DNA of 64,000 nucleotides from Armillaria gallica (taxonomy: Eukaryota; Basidiomycota; Agaricomycetes; Agaricales; Physalacriaceae): positions 3,100,001-3,164,000 of the forward strand of contig JBANDB010000004.1 in NCBI GenBank assembly GCA_037576215.1. Reading direction: 5' to 3'. The notes under the pieces were generated by a model, which saw only the letters and a program-made list of their open reading frames with translations, was not told where the DNA came from and searched no databases. The stretch's first letter is position 1, and every line of letters begins with the position of its first letter. A program made the position numbers and the translations under genes. Shown piece by piece: positions 35,101 through 46,888 of this stretch.

Positions 35101-36743
35101 CCGTAATCCATGTCTGCATCCTGGTTCGTCATTATCCTTGTACTTCCTGGACGTAGATAACCCTGTCTTTTCAGGCGACATTCAGTTGGCGACAGCCGTT
35201 GATCATGATAAGTTTTCACCACAGTTCTGGCTGGGACGTCAGCCTACAAATGTCGTCGTCTTCTCTACGCAACCAGGAGAAAGGAATTTACCAAACAAGT
35301 TAGTATCACTTCTATTCCCATGATTTATTATGTCCGCTCATCATGGGTCAGGCTTTCTGGAGGTGACTTAGATGGTGCGTATTTCATTTTACTCTGTAAT
35401 GTGTGTCTCATAATTTAGCAGGAGACTTCTTCACTGTCTTATGGGATCCCGAACTTCAGTAAGGCGTTGAGGACCACTTGTTAGGTGTAGCGTCGCTTAT
35501 GACTTTCACAGAATTGAAGAGCCCGAAGAACCGATGGATTACACTCCTGTAGATCCGATAGAGATTCCTGAAGAACAGGACAGCGTTGACGTCGAGGATA
35601 TCTGCGAATTCTTTGTTGGTTCGTGCATTTTTGCGCTCGAATACTCTTTGCAACAGACACAAATCACGTTCATCCAGAATTCATGAAGTCCGATGTGCTT
35701 GGCTTGGTTTCGCACATACACGAGGCAAAATCCGATGAGCTCGACCCATCCCATCCTTACTGTTTGGAGCTTGCACAACTGGCTTCGAACGCGGTTGATT
35801 TCACAAAGACAGGCGTGCCCGTGAAGATACCTATGCATCTCCAAAACAACATAGCTCCAGATTTCCAGCGCGAGGACGGATACATATCCCCCAAAGTCTT
35901 GGGACAACTCTTCAGGCTCATCGAGCCACCTCCAGAATACAGCCCTATTTCGTAAGTTTCAACGCCTGGATCTTCACTGCATTCTGAATGGTGCCGTTAT
36001 TTGGCAGTGGATCACAACACATAGACATCCGGCTCAGAATTCAGAAGGTGCCCGCTCTGTATCTCCAGGACGCGGGGAAAGCGAAACACGCCTATGATAT
36101 TGAACTAGAGGGCCTCATGCGAAGGTTAGTGCTCTGTTGTCGCACAAGATGACTCTCGTGATGCCTTACGGTCAGGCACTCTATGTGTGAAGCAGAGCTG
36201 TGGGCTGGCGTCTCAATCAGTGGTGATCGGAAAAAGAGGCGCGAAAGGGATTCGGCCGTCCGCGTAAGTGACGATGCACCTTTTTCGACTGTTTTTACCA
36301 TACTGTCATCTTTAGGGACCCGTCAAAGAAGCTATGGAAGCGTTACGGCGTACGTACCGAAACCACGCACGGCGATTTGTCAAGGCTCAACCCGGGAATG
36401 AGGATATGAAGAAGTGGGCCATCGCTGCATATCAAGTGACGCACGAAGTAGAACAGACTGCGCAGTATGTCAATATTCACAATGAGAGCAGAAGGGGGAG
36501 CACGCCTGGTAGCACGTATGGTGATGAGGGGTTACATGAGGAGCAGGATGCCGAGGTCCCTCGGAGACAATTGATTTCATTCCCATGGGTATGGGCTATA
36601 GAGGTATGTGCTCCTTCGGATACGTTTGAATCGTCTCTGATCGGTTCGAGTAGCTGTGCCATGCTGTTACAGACGATATTATTAAGGAAGAGGAGGAGGA
36701 AGATGACGCAGCTCTGTTGCAAGGCCAGGTGGAGGACGTCTAA
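32144..36743 (+). CDS. RNA-dependent RNA polymerase, QDE-1/Rdp1 class
   Basis: A cellular RdRP that makes double-stranded RNA for the silencing pathway. I joined 25 exons, all phases consistent, into a 1117-aa frame. Main exons are 32144-32234, 32293-32417, 32467-32513, 32581-32851, 32904-33192, 33244-33556, 34508-34804, 35657-35951 and 36316-36603. Family blocks in order: RPPQ/WKFLYP, MKFGHWKTFQFTAVLD, RVLLFPATIETSNRV, FLRVSFGDEDGKL, QLKEHSCWMIYEEP, VAKYASRMGLCFSATR, YTDGVG, QIRMGG-YKGVLSV, QAISLLSHLGVPDEVF, ADEF-VLKPGEIYC, RNPCLHPGDIQ and the catalytic GGDLDGD (35358-35427). The C-terminal block is LELAQLASNAVDFTKTGVPV. The end (DDIIKEEEEEDDAAL) is acidic. One intron is GC-AG. The ATG chosen is the first usable one; the N-terminus may be incomplete. 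Confidence 0.92.
34297..34350 (+). other. GC-AG intron in the RdRP gene
   Basis: The only join that gives RMGG followed by YKGVLSV uses a GCAAGT donor at 34297 and a TGTAG acceptor at 34350. The nearby GT (34301) would put the next exon out of frame. GC-AG introns are a known minor class with this exact donor consensus. Confidence 0.75.
35352..35374 (+). other. 23-nt micro-exon carrying the RdRP active site
   Basis: Flanked by introns 35299-35351 and 35375-35421. The exon encodes most of LSGGDLDG; the last catalytic Asp is on the next exon. Both reading phases (2 in, 1 out) agree with the neighbours and with the universal DLDGD motif, so the exon is well supported. Confidence 0.85.
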
Positions 36744-37456
36744 TTGTCTGTATTATTTTGTGTAATTTTGATTGTAATCAGCTGTATTCATAGCGACCAG
36801 ACTTGAATCTCTGGCATGAGCAACAGATGTACTAAGCATTGTTGGCTACGACTTGATTATTGGGGTCTACGGCGGGTTCCTTCTTGAGGGAGGGCAGCGA
36901 TACACTGATGCTTATTTCCGGAAAACTAGCTATCTACTTGATGATTAAAAAACCTTTCGTGGACGGTCATGATCATTGCTGCATGTGTGTGCGTTCGGTA
37001 CCGAACACATTTTTGGCTTAGGTTTTGTTTCATTGTGGTGATGCAGTCATTCCTAAAGATAGAGCGCAAGACTTGGGCCTCCTAGCTTACTGGATCCGCG
37101 TTTGCCAGAAAACTTCTTACCGAAATGAACTTTTTTCGCCCGAGGATCCGAGCGGTTCTGTCTGGTCAAGATTCAAGGACAACGTGCTCGAACGGTTTCC
37201 AGGTCTCTTTAGATCACCGTGCGCTCTTTTGTCTTGGACGAACTCCCCAGGATGAAGGATGCCATTGAGCGACATTTGCCGATACTAGGTAAGAGCTGCG
37301 TGCACAGTTTCGAAACGGACGTCCCGGAGAAACGGAGGTGCGAATCGCATGATCACTTCAATGAACAGGTCCTGAGTGCGTAAAAGGGGCCGACTATCCG
37401 TAGCGTGTAGGGAGCAACATTTTGATTATGTATTAAGCACCCATAGGGTCACAGAT
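36744..37456. other. Spacer; start of segmental duplication copy 2
   Basis: RdRP 3' end, then from about 36930 the T-gene 3' flank shared with 9230-9732. No gene. Confidence 0.55.
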
Positions 37457-38203
37457 TTATGCAGGAGAATACGGCACTGATGCACTCATATCTTGAAGCT
37501 TGACGGCTACACAGTTGACGGATGGAGACTTCCTCCTCAATTCTTCGACATAGCTATGCACTATGAACAGACCATCTGTAGGAGAATAGTTATGAGACTC
37601 ATGAACGACCAGATACTCCAACAAAATCATCGTACGGAATTGGGTCAACCATATGAGGTAAATGATCCCGCTAATTGTTCCCCTGGTAACGTTCGTACGA
37701 CACATCGTTGCTGCGTCCTTGGTATTTTTGCAGTTGACGTCAACTTCATCGTCATATTCCTTGCTGTACAGCTCGAACAGGGCGATGAATCCCATAATGA
37801 GCAAACTGAAGCCGAGGAAGGCAGCCTGCATGACTTTGAATGCATCGACTTGCTTGACTCTTGCTTTGAATGCCGCGACCAAACTACAAACACATCAGCT
37901 TCTGATGAGAAGAGGGGCACTAGGTGGCATACCCGAAGAGGGAGACGAGAGCGACGAGGGTGTAAATGGCGGCGCTGATCCATACCAACTTTTGGTGGGG
38001 TAGGATGAGGACGAGGGAATGATTCAAGATATCTTTAACGTTGATCCATCCTGCTGCAGCGATAAAAACACTGCCGAGGAACGTCAGGCCAGCGATGATC
38101 TGCAAGGATGTTTATTACTAGACCGTGTGCGCGGCGACCAAAGTGGAAATGTACACACCATGACACCCAGACGCAAGCAAAGGAGATTACTATGCAATTG
38201 CAT
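37457..38203 (-). CDS. Four-span membrane protein T, copy 2
   Basis: Exons 38159-38203, 37933-38099 and 37457-37883, introns 59 and 49 nt, 212 aa. Nearly identical to copy 1; the few differences seen are conservative, and exon lengths are the same. Maintenance of both frames while neighbouring K copies decay suggests T is under purifying selection. Unknown function. Confidence 0.75.
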
Positions 38204-38410
38204 GGTATATCGAAGAATGTGCAGAAAACGCTGACTCGAAGGATTTATATTACTTCAAGTGGCACAAGTCTGAGTTCATGGTCTCGAGAACACAGCCAAA
38301 AAGACACAGGATTGGCGAGAAGGATATTCGGCATTTAAGAAGTTTCGGACATCACTTCCCCTACAGCATCTCATCAACAGTTCCAATGGAGGATGTCCTT
38401 CATGCACGAA

Positions 38411-39352
38411 CTATATACGAGGAACATACGGATACCCGGTAATGTTTCGAAACCAGTGACAAAAATATTCACTGGGCACGACATCTACAAACAGTCTCCT
38501 GTAACGATCGATGAGAGACTGATCATCTGGGTCAATGAACGCGACCCTCTCAAAGTCAACCATCACCGCCTGAACATCCTCTGCATCGATTTCATGGCAG
38601 GCTGGACAGCACTGGGTGGGGCAAAAAGGTCCTTGACGACCCGGGGGTCTGATGATGACGTTCCGTGGAGCCAAGTCACCATGAGAAACACCAAGGTTGA
38701 GGAACGCCATAGCTAATCGGAAGACGGTGGAGAATATAGCATCGCGGTGCTTCTCGCACAGATAATCGGCGACGATCTCATCCATGTCATCTCCCTTCTC
38801 GCAGAGATACCGTAGGTCCTTCCCGATAATATGCTCCAACAGTAGGACGTACAAGGTTCTTCCTTCCTGTTGAGGGAGGGTTATCGCGTAAAGGCCGAGG
38901 CACCGAGGAATACAATTTCCTTGAAGAGATTGGAGTTTCTCGTACGCTCTCACTTCGCTCGCAGCAGACCATGCAGCAAGGCGGAGAGGATCGATGTTGT
39001 CATACGAATCACGGAAGTATAGGGGATCATAAAACTTGGCGATGACATTAGAAGGAGGTGTGGAAGACGGTGTAGCAGTCCAAACGTGAGTAACGTGTTC
39101 TCGAATGCGGCCGCACAAGTGTTGAGATAGGGTGATGGTCAGGGATGGGGATAGCGGGAGATGTATGCGATCAGCGAGGCACAGAGCATATACGCCGTCT
39201 GTCCTTTGACGCTGCAGGGACTGCTCATTGTGTTCGCACCACTCGTCACCCTCGGGAAAGTCAGGAATATGGACAGTATATAGCGGGTATGAAGCACCTG
39301 GGAAATAGATATCGTTGGGGTCTGGCATCGTGCCATCGAATGGTTCAAACAT
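38411..39352 (-). CDS. Protein-kinase-like protein K, intact copy 2
   Basis: Intronless, 313 aa from the ATG at 39352 (MFEP, aligned with MSEP of the paralogues); the frame is open up to 39421. It has the most canonical active site of the family: VIAKFYD, a SHGDLAPRNVI catalytic loop and MVDFERV. It also has the hinge VYVLLLEHIIGKDL and a helical C-terminal lobe ending CHWFRNI. Probable ATP-dependent phosphotransferase; substrate unknown. The conserved upstream element is at 39523-39547. Likely the ancestral or reference copy of the array. Confidence 0.85.
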   Translation of the reverse strand: MFEPFDGTMPDPNDIYFPGASYPLYTVHIPDFPEGDEWCEHNEQSLQRQRTDGVYALCLADRIHLPLSPSLTITLSQHLCGRIREHVTHVWTATPSSTPPSNVIAKFYDPLYFRDSYDNIDPLRLAAWSAASEVRAYEKLQSLQGNCIPRCLGLYAITLPQQEGRTLYVLLLEHIIGKDLRYLCEKGDDMDEIVADYLCEKHRDAIFSTVFRLAMAFLNLGVSHGDLAPRNVIIRPPGRQGPFCPTQCCPACHEIDAEDVQAVMVDFERVAFIDPDDQSLIDRYRRLFVDVVPSEYFCHWFRNITGYPYVPRI

Positions 39353-39429
39353 AAAGTTGCTGTGGTGGCCCCTTTCGGGTGCCGGCCGTCGCGTCCCGAA
39401 CGGCCACCGCAATCCTACCACCGACCCGA

Positions 39430-41060
39430 ACCCTTGCTCTGATGCACCTCATTACTCCTTCCCTCGACCGTCGTTGGTAGGTAAAGTACGTCGATGGACA
39501 AAAGGGTAGATCACGACATATATCTGAAAATTGTTGAGTTTGTAAACAGCCAGAGGCCAATATTAACGCACTACTAGCATACAATCCTCATTCATGGATT
39601 CACAACCGTCGGTACAACTTGTGGGTCGTGAATGTCCCGACGCCTCCTACTCACGGAAAAGACAAACTTGCAGGCCCCTGGACTATGGTCTCGAATATCG
39701 CCTTTTCAACCTAGAACTGTATCAAAACCACAAAAGCAGACTGTATACGGTTACAATGGCGAGGTACCAGCGTTTGAAAGTTATGCAACGGAGCGACGAG
39801 GAGAAAGAGATTTGATAGCGTTATAATTCAAGGAGAGCAGCTACGACGCCCAACCGTAATGAATGGACAGCGAGCATACATTTCCCCTCCAAAGGCATTC
39901 GCCAAGCACGACCAAACACACGCCGGCAGAGGTCCGGACTTCTGCCTACGTCCCTCCCTCTGTCCTTAGGTATGTATCGTCCGTCTGTCTATGAGAGACT
40001 AACTTCTGCCTATCTTTTAAGTTACATAGATTCGGTTCTTTTGCTTTCCTCCTCTTCAATACCTATGGAATCCTTATCAGCGCAAAATTCGGATGGAGAG
40101 AGTTGGGAGCTGAGAGGGCGTATCTATTGTCGTGCAGCACCTCGATGGGTGTTGTCAAGTTGATCACTGTTGGCTTGCTCGTTTCAGTTTCAGCTGCCAA
40201 CTCTGTCCAAGGCTGTTACTACAAGAATACAAGGCCCAGAGCGTGACACGAGAACCTTTTACAACGGATGCTAACGCTCGCTCTTGTGGGTACCCACTAT
40301 CCATATTAGCAAAAGGTATAGCATGCTCGGATGCTGAACCGGCCTCTTGTTTGTGCTGCTGACACTCAACAGTGCCGTATAAATTTATTACTTACGCTGA
40401 TGTGAAGGTCAATCCCATTCAATTACGAGTCTCACTCGGGAATTCCAAGCTCATGTCAGGTCAGCCTGCCGCTGTATGTGCCACTTCCGGTCTTCATCAT
40501 GTCCAAACGGCTCAACTGAATTCCCTTTCGTCTCCGTCGTGGTTACAGCGCGGTCGGTGCTTCATCGCCCCTCCCTGACAATACACTTTGCATTCATAGT
40601 GAATTTGGACGACTTGAAAGTGTTTATGTAAATCAGAACATCACTATGTGATGATGATATCTCGCAAACTTGACTCTAGATTGGACACTGTCCCGAGGAT
40701 GGTCATCTAATCCATCGTACACACGCTTGAGCCCAAGACAGGTTGGTTCAAATTCTAGGCCCCAGTATCTGCGCCACACGCTCCTCTGGTGGTCGTGGTC
40801 ATATCACCTATCTGCTTACATGCCCATGTTCAAGTGGTTGGTCTAAGTGATATCTCATGACCCGGGTCCGTATCGTATATCCCTGGAAACGCAGCTTGGT
40901 AACTGGCACGAACATCACAGACCCTTGATTATTTTTCTCTCTCCAAAGACGGACATCACGCATGTATTGCCTGATAGTCATCGCACAAGCAGAAATTACT
41001 GTACTGCACAGGTTTCGACTCTATATCAGATTTTCGAAGTCTCCATAGTCTGACAACACG
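39430..41060. other. Spacer between K copy 2 and M copy C
   Basis: Divergent intergenic region holding the K 5' flank (to about 39670) and the M 5' flank, collinear in inverse orientation with 16464-17745. At 40331-40378 it has the uninterrupted version of the site where a LINE inserted beside copy D. No gene. Confidence 0.5.
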
Positions 41061-43221
41061 ATGACTCCATCCCACTACCCTCCCCTACACATCGCCCCCA
41101 TACCCTCCACCGACTCATCAGACGTTAGTCTCCTGGATGATTATGACAGCTCCAAACCTCAGACTCGCGTCTCTTACGGCGGTAGAAGAAGGGTATCAAT
41201 GACTGTCATCGTCCCCGGCATCCTTATTTTCATCGCTAGCGCCGGACTTGCGTCCTCACTATTAATATGGCTTCGATCCCGCCGCGTAGAGTCCCACATA
41301 TCTCGCGAGGACCCATACTTTCTCAACGCTATCGTCGCAATAGAGAGAACAAGAGCACCCCACAGGCTCGACGATGGCTCTTTGGAGTCTGATACGACAA
41401 TGTACGGTTTGGCCATGTCATCTCTTTCCGTAAGTTTATTCCTTCGCTCTTTCTCACAGACGATAACAATTCACCTGTAGGCGCAGCTGGTAGCTCTTAC
41501 TGTACCATTCCTCCTAGGTTTGCTCGGTTATCGGTTGGCCTCAATGTGGATCCTTGCGCAGGAAAAGGAGCACCCAGGGTCTATGCCAACCGCAGCTCAG
41601 TATGGCCTACTCGTCAAATTATGTGGATCGGCGAATCTTTTTAGCGCATATGAGACAATGCGGTATCTCAAGCGCGGGCGTGAACGAAGATCGCAAGCGC
41701 CCTCTAGCTTGATTTTTGCTTTCGCTATCCTCGTTGTTGCCATTGTCCTGAATCATGTTCTCTCGTACGTCTACCAGGGTAGATGAAGCAATCAGATACT
41801 GATAAACTGCTAGTGCCGCAGACCTATGGCTGCACACTACCGCAAGCACCTTCATTCACACTTCCATGGCTGAAATTTCCCCGGAATCGATGCCTTCCAC
41901 GGGTACAAAGATCAACTTCACTACGTGCCCAGGTCCCGTAGTGAATCCAGAAAGTACCCGTAATCAGTGCGGCAACTGTGCGAGCTTCACCGCCCTCGGA
42001 TGGGGTGACGCAGGACTGATCGCTGAAGGACTTGCCGTCGTCGGAAACAGTAGTTCCACATCAAGATCTGTCATGGTCGACGACATGGCAGTCCTTGTAC
42101 CCAGTACTATGCCTGACAACGTTGACAACCTTACATTCAGTTCTTTCGGACTCGTCGCTCACTGCCGCCCTGTGGTTGACTGTTTAGTCGATTATATGAA
42201 CACAATATTCTATTGTCCTTCTTTCAATCCCCCCTACAATATCAGCCCTTCTTACGAGATGGTAGCCACAACCTATAGCCAGATTGATCTGCTCGATCTG
42301 ACAAACAATGATTTGTATCTGCCTGGTGGATACCCTCTCGGCTCTGCCTTGAACCCACATGGAGCACGTGTCATCTTATATTGGTCTTCCATGGACGACA
42401 AAACCATCTTTCCCGCTGATAATTCTCCTGGCTGGTATCAACTACTCGAAAACTCAGACTACTATGGGTACATGAGTACATGCAATATGACGGCGTACAA
42501 TGTTTCGCTTTCATATAGTACTCTCAACGAAAGCAATAGTTATGCATTTGCGGATTATCCCGTACCGTCCAACTTCAACACGACGTCAGCTCTCTTCGCA
42601 GCTCTTGACCCTGATCTTCAGATAAATCTAGCTAACTATCTAAAAACCACCCTCATGACTTCCCTCACCCTTCCCACAGAGACATTCAACACAGTTCTCT
42701 CGCGGAATATGTCCTACGCCGCAATGGGCTTCGCATCGCCTCTCTTCGAACGCGACGCGAGCACCGGCGGCAATTCCATCCTCCTGAGGAGTGCCAGCAG
42801 GTATCCTTTGGCACCTTTATTAACGGTACTGGCTATCCTCTACACTTACGCCCTTCTTGCACTCGTAGTGACTGCGTCCTCTGTGATGTTGTCATCTCGG
42901 GAGATCATAGTCACAAAGGACGGTGGAAAGGAACACAGAGTTACCGCTATTGAACTCGTTCAACTGCGGCTTACTAATGCGCTGGCGAGTATCGCAGAAC
43001 GATTCTCAGACCCCGCACAGCCTGAGCTGTTGTTGGAAACATCAGCTGTTGACATGTTCCATGAGCACCCGCATGCAGAGAGATTAGGAGTTGTGATGGC
43101 GGATCACGAGGGAGAGGATGGGGAGGGTATGGTCAGGAGAACGCAAAGCCTCAGAGTTGAGAGCGTCGCCCGGAGGACGAGACTCTCTGACTCAACCATG
43201 ACTGGCTTAGAGGCAGTATAA
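41061..43221 (+). CDS. Membrane glycoprotein M, copy C
   Basis: Exons 41061-41429, 41481-41764 and 41814-43221, introns 51 and 49 nt, 686 aa. Same four-span layout and exon lengths (369, 284, 1408) as copy B; C-terminus LEAV as in A. The ectodomain loops between the conserved CNMTAYNVSLSYSTLN and YPVPSNFNTTSALF segments vary between paralogues, whereas the last span and tail are highly conserved. It is convergent with K relics at 43560. Confidence 0.87.
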
Positions 43222-43559
43222 AGGACCTTCCGCGTTACTGATGAGTACGAACTTCCAAGATAAAAGTTCGAGCATGACAAGCGCAGCTCGAATGCGAGAA
43301 GGATAGAGGTGCAGACACAACGTTGTTGTGGTTGTTAGCGTGGCAAGTCCCTAACTACCATTCCCTCGAGATTCACCCTCACCAGCCGCACGGTATGCTA
43401 TCCGTAGTTTGTTCATGATAAACCCTTTTTATAGTGTAATTGTTATCAAATAAAACGATGAAAGATGGAATTCACATCAGGCGCTTTCCGGTCCACTCAT
43501 ATCTGTAAATAATGTTACTCGGACCCTCGACCTAGCGCGTCAAGCTCAAAGACGAGTGT
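43222..43559. other. M/K convergent spacer
   Basis: About 340 bases between the M copy C stop and the remains of K. Matches the equivalent spacer after copy D (49849-50214). No gene; likely terminator region for both. Confidence 0.45.
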
Positions 43560-44215
43560 GGATGCAGATTCCTAAATCACGTTCACTGGGCACGACATTC
43601 GTAAACAGCCTTCGAACCAGGCGAATGACCTTCGAATAGGGTGGATCTTCAAGATCGACCCTCTCAAAATCAACCATCAATGCTACAACATCATCCGTAT
43701 TGATTTCCAATCATGTTGGACAATGCTCATCGCAGTCAAAAAGGACCCCGACGAGCCGAGAGTCTGATGATAACGTTCCTTGGAGCCTAATCCGCATGAT
43801 AGACACGGCGGCCGGCGAAATTCAAGGCCAACTGAGACATGGCTGCGAAGATAGCTTCGTGGTGGTCTTCGCAAAGGTAGTCAGCAAGGACGCCGTCATC
43901 TCTATCTCCCGTCTCGAAGAGATTTTGCAGGCCCTTCCCAGCGAGAACCTCTAATAGCAGGAGATAGACTGTCCTTCCATCCTGTTGAGGAGTGACTGTC
44001 GCATGGATACTGAGGCATCGAGGAACGGAAATTCCCTGAAGAGATTGGAACAACTCGTATGCTTTCACTTCATTCGGGACGGACCGAGCGGCGAGACGGA
44101 GAGTATTACTCTCCTCGCGGAAGTATTGGGCACCAAAAATTTTAGGGACAAGCGTCGGGGAACCGTTCTTTGGTTCAGAGGACGAAACCGTAGTCTAAAT
44201 GTGTGCGACGTCACC
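43560..44215 (-). pseudogene. Kinase-like K relic 6
   Basis: Lacks the N-terminal third. The frame EVKAYELFQSLQG to VLADYLCEDHHEAIF (44068-43840) is still open, then shifts through a RVYHAD remnant of the catalytic loop and a broken C-terminus. The remaining sequence is most like relics 3 and 8, which also sit directly beside an M gene. Confidence 0.7.
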
Positions 44216-44286
44216 ATCAACTCTACGAATTGCTATGAGCACCACCAAACAGTTCTAACTGCCCGATAGGGCACCCGTTGCGACAG

Positions 44287-44850
44287 CTACGGGTATCCAC
44301 ACATGTTGCGAAACCAGGCTGAAAGGTATTCGATGCATGCAATATCCACAAAGCGCTTCCTGTAACGGTCAATGGTAGACTGTTTAATCGGCTCAATGAA
44401 CGAGACCCTCTCAAAGTCTACCATCACCGCCTGAACATCCTGGACCTCTGTGTCGATTTCATGACGGGCCGGATAGCGCTCGGTAGAGTAGAAAGGCCCT
44501 CTACGAGCCGGGAGTCTGATTATGGTGTTTCGTGGCACCAAGTCGCTTGGAGAGACACCGCATTTGACGACACAGCAGTCCAAACGTGAGTAACGTGCTC
44601 TTGAATGCCGCCGCACAAGCGTTGAGATAGGGTGATGGTAAGGAATGGGGATGGTGGGAGATGTATGCGATCAGCAAGACACAGAGCGTATACACCCGTC
44701 TGTCCTTTGACGCTGCAGAGTAGGCTCATTGTGTTTACACCACTCGTCGCCTTCGAGAAAGTCAGGAATCTGGACGGCATATAGCGGGTAAGAAGCGCCA
44801 GGAAAGTAGATATCGTTGGGATCTAGCGTTGTGCCATCGAGTGTAAGGTT
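44287..44850 (-). pseudogene. Kinase-like K relic 7, internal deletion
   Basis: The N-terminal part (ADRIHLPPSP.. GGIQEHVTHVWTA, to about 44590) is joined to the catalytic loop SDLVPRNTI and MVDFERV with the C-terminal FRNMCGYP. The middle, including the lysine, C-helix and hinge, is deleted. Cannot be active. Confidence 0.75.
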
Positions 44851-45963
44851 GCTCTAGTGGCCCCTTTTCTGCCATATCCAGAAATTCGGCCGTCGTACCC
44901 CCGAACCGCTACCGCCAATCTTACTACTGATCCACACTCTTCCTCTGATGCTCGAACCCGTCGTTCGTAGTCAAAAGACAAAGTACACCAACAGGTAAAT
45001 GTGTAGCTCATGAGTCACAACATCTGAAAACTGTTGAGTTTGTGAACAGTCAAGGTCCAATAACGCTTGCAAGGCCCACATCAGGGGCAGAGCCTGCTAC
45101 GTTTACTCCCCTTGAAAGTATAATAGTATCTTTGTGTTACCTTCTGAATATCCTTGAGTTCTGCAGAAGACTCTTCAAGAGAGTTTCAATCATGGTAATT
45201 CTAATCTGACTTTGTGCAAAGAACTTATCATCGATCAAACCTCAAACTGGAAGTACTTATTAAGTAGGCACTGCTCGAAAAAGATTCGCTCGGTGGCGGC
45301 TGACGCCGCCACCAGCTCACATTTTCTCACAGAATCCCAGGCAGACGAAGCTTCGGCCGATCAACTCCATGGCGAGCGTGATAGTAACGGACAGTCACAT
45401 GTAAACAGTGACAAGCCAAGTCATCGCCACACCGAATATTTTACTTTCAAGGAAATATCTCAGCACTAGGCCGGGAGATTTTTACGTAAATAGGAATTTT
45501 GTTGACATCGGACTTCGGCTTTTCGTCAAATCTCAGAAACCATCGTTCCACTATAAGACCTACTACTAACGTAGCAGGAATATCAACGCACTATTAGTCA
45601 TCGTTCATGGATGTACGACTATCGCTAAATAGTGGCCTTCCCAGCTCCTCCTGCCACCAGCAAAGGCTCATAGAAAAATGAGAATAGAGCTGCTTGCGGT
45701 CAGCCGACGGTGGTCAATAGGCACTGTGAAGATAACAAATATCGCCTATGGATTCGTAGCAAAATGGAAGCACCGCAAAGCTGCCTATATGCGGTTACAA
45801 TGGCGAGGTACCAGTATTTGGAAGTTACACAAGGGAGCAACGACGAGAAAAAGATTCGATGACGTTAGAACTCCAAGGCGAGGCCCAACGACGACCAACG
45901 GTAGACAGCAATCATCATGATGGTAATAAAAGGTATAGCATGCTCGGATTTAGCCGGCCTCTT
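44851..45963. other. Spacer with K and M unit flanks
   Basis: Includes the K upstream element at 45024-45047 and DNA shared with 39560-40300 (for example ..ggttacaatggcgaggtaccag.. at 39751 and 45792). Small frames at 45212 and 45678 have no support. Confidence 0.4.
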
Positions 45964-46771
45964 GTTCGTACTGCCGACACTTTTTGGATTCTGCATTTGA
46001 TTAACTGATTAACCGCAACAAGTAAACTAACTACTAAGACGCGGTGGCGGGGTCAATGCTCAGGCTTCCTCCTCCCTCTTGCACCTGGTCCCTCCGTTCA
46101 ATACACTGCTTTTCCAACTCGAGGATGGTGGAGGAATACAGCAATGGACTTCTGTGGTGGTTATCTGCCCTGGCTCGGGCAGGTGATTTTGGTTCTAACT
46201 TCTGCGGGTGGCCGTGGCCGTGGTTTGCGAGCGTCATCGTGTTTGGTGTAATGGTTTGCTCTTCGAGACGGAGTTTTCTCCCGCAGATTAATTGTGTTCA
46301 TCTTCTGACTCCCCTTCTTCATCTTCCCACCATTCCCCTTCGTCCTCTCTGAATTCCGGCGCTACTCTTAGGACCTGGGGTTCCCCTGACCTTGTGAACG
46401 CCCCTGAGTCTTCAATAAACTGGCTTAGTGCCTCGATTCCCTCCTTCGTGCCGAGTATGTCCGGCAAGTAGAGTGATCTTGAGGCTTTTCGGTGTTCCTC
46501 TCGCCGGGTCTCATATAATGGACATTCACGTATTATATGCTCTCGTGTCTGGAATGCATCGCCACAAGGGCAGTCAACGTTCTCGGATGGAACAAACTGC
46601 GAGTAGTATTCGCCTATATGCCCATGCCCTGTGTGGCATTGAAGAACTTAGCCGAATACCTCGCGTTTGCCTGCCAAATCACGGAGGTAGCGCTAGGCTT
46701 CAGTGATGGTGGGATTCTGTTCGCCGTGGCGAAGCGGCCGAGTTTCGGGCTCCGTTCGTACTGCCGACACT
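45964..46771 (-). mobile_element. 5'-truncated LINE insertion with 18-bp target duplication
   Basis: The 18-mer gttcgtactgccgacact stands at 45964-45981 and again, perfectly, at 46754-46771. Between them lies the 3' end of a non-LTR retrotransposon in minus orientation. The corresponding empty site is seen at about 40331-40378. The insert is about 770 bases, so it was 5'-truncated on arrival, as is usual for target-primed reverse transcription. Confidence 0.85.
46288..46640 (-). pseudogene. LINE ORF2 C-terminus (post-RNase H, CCHC-like knuckle)
   Basis: The minus strand from about 46640 gives LQCHTGHGHIGEYYSQF, then CPCGDAFQTREHIIRECPLYE with a C-x-C..H..C metal-binding pattern. A GTKEGIEALSQFIEDSGAFT tail and an acidic end stop at 46288. 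This is the standard C-terminus of fungal LINE polyproteins. Upstream frames to 46750 are shifted relics of the RNase H part. Confidence 0.75.
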
Positions 46772-46888
46772 GAGTGGCCCGACACTCAACAGTGCCATAC
46801 AAAATCATTACTTACGCTCATCTGAAGGTCAATTCCGTTTACAGCTTGTCAGTCGGGGGCGTGCTCATGGAGGATGAAAGGAAGCGCG

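Larger units (their letters stand above)
36930..39430 (-). repeat. Segmental duplication, copy 2 (T gene plus intact K)
   Basis: A direct duplicate of 9230-11110, some 27.7 kb away and in the same orientation. T is intact in both; K is intact only here. Differences include a 9-nt longer first T intron. Confidence 0.8.

Noticed and set aside
40735..40765. tRNA B-box-like ggttcaaattc, also at about 47334
   Set aside because: No A-box or cloverleaf could be built around it; it belongs to the duplicated M 5' flank.
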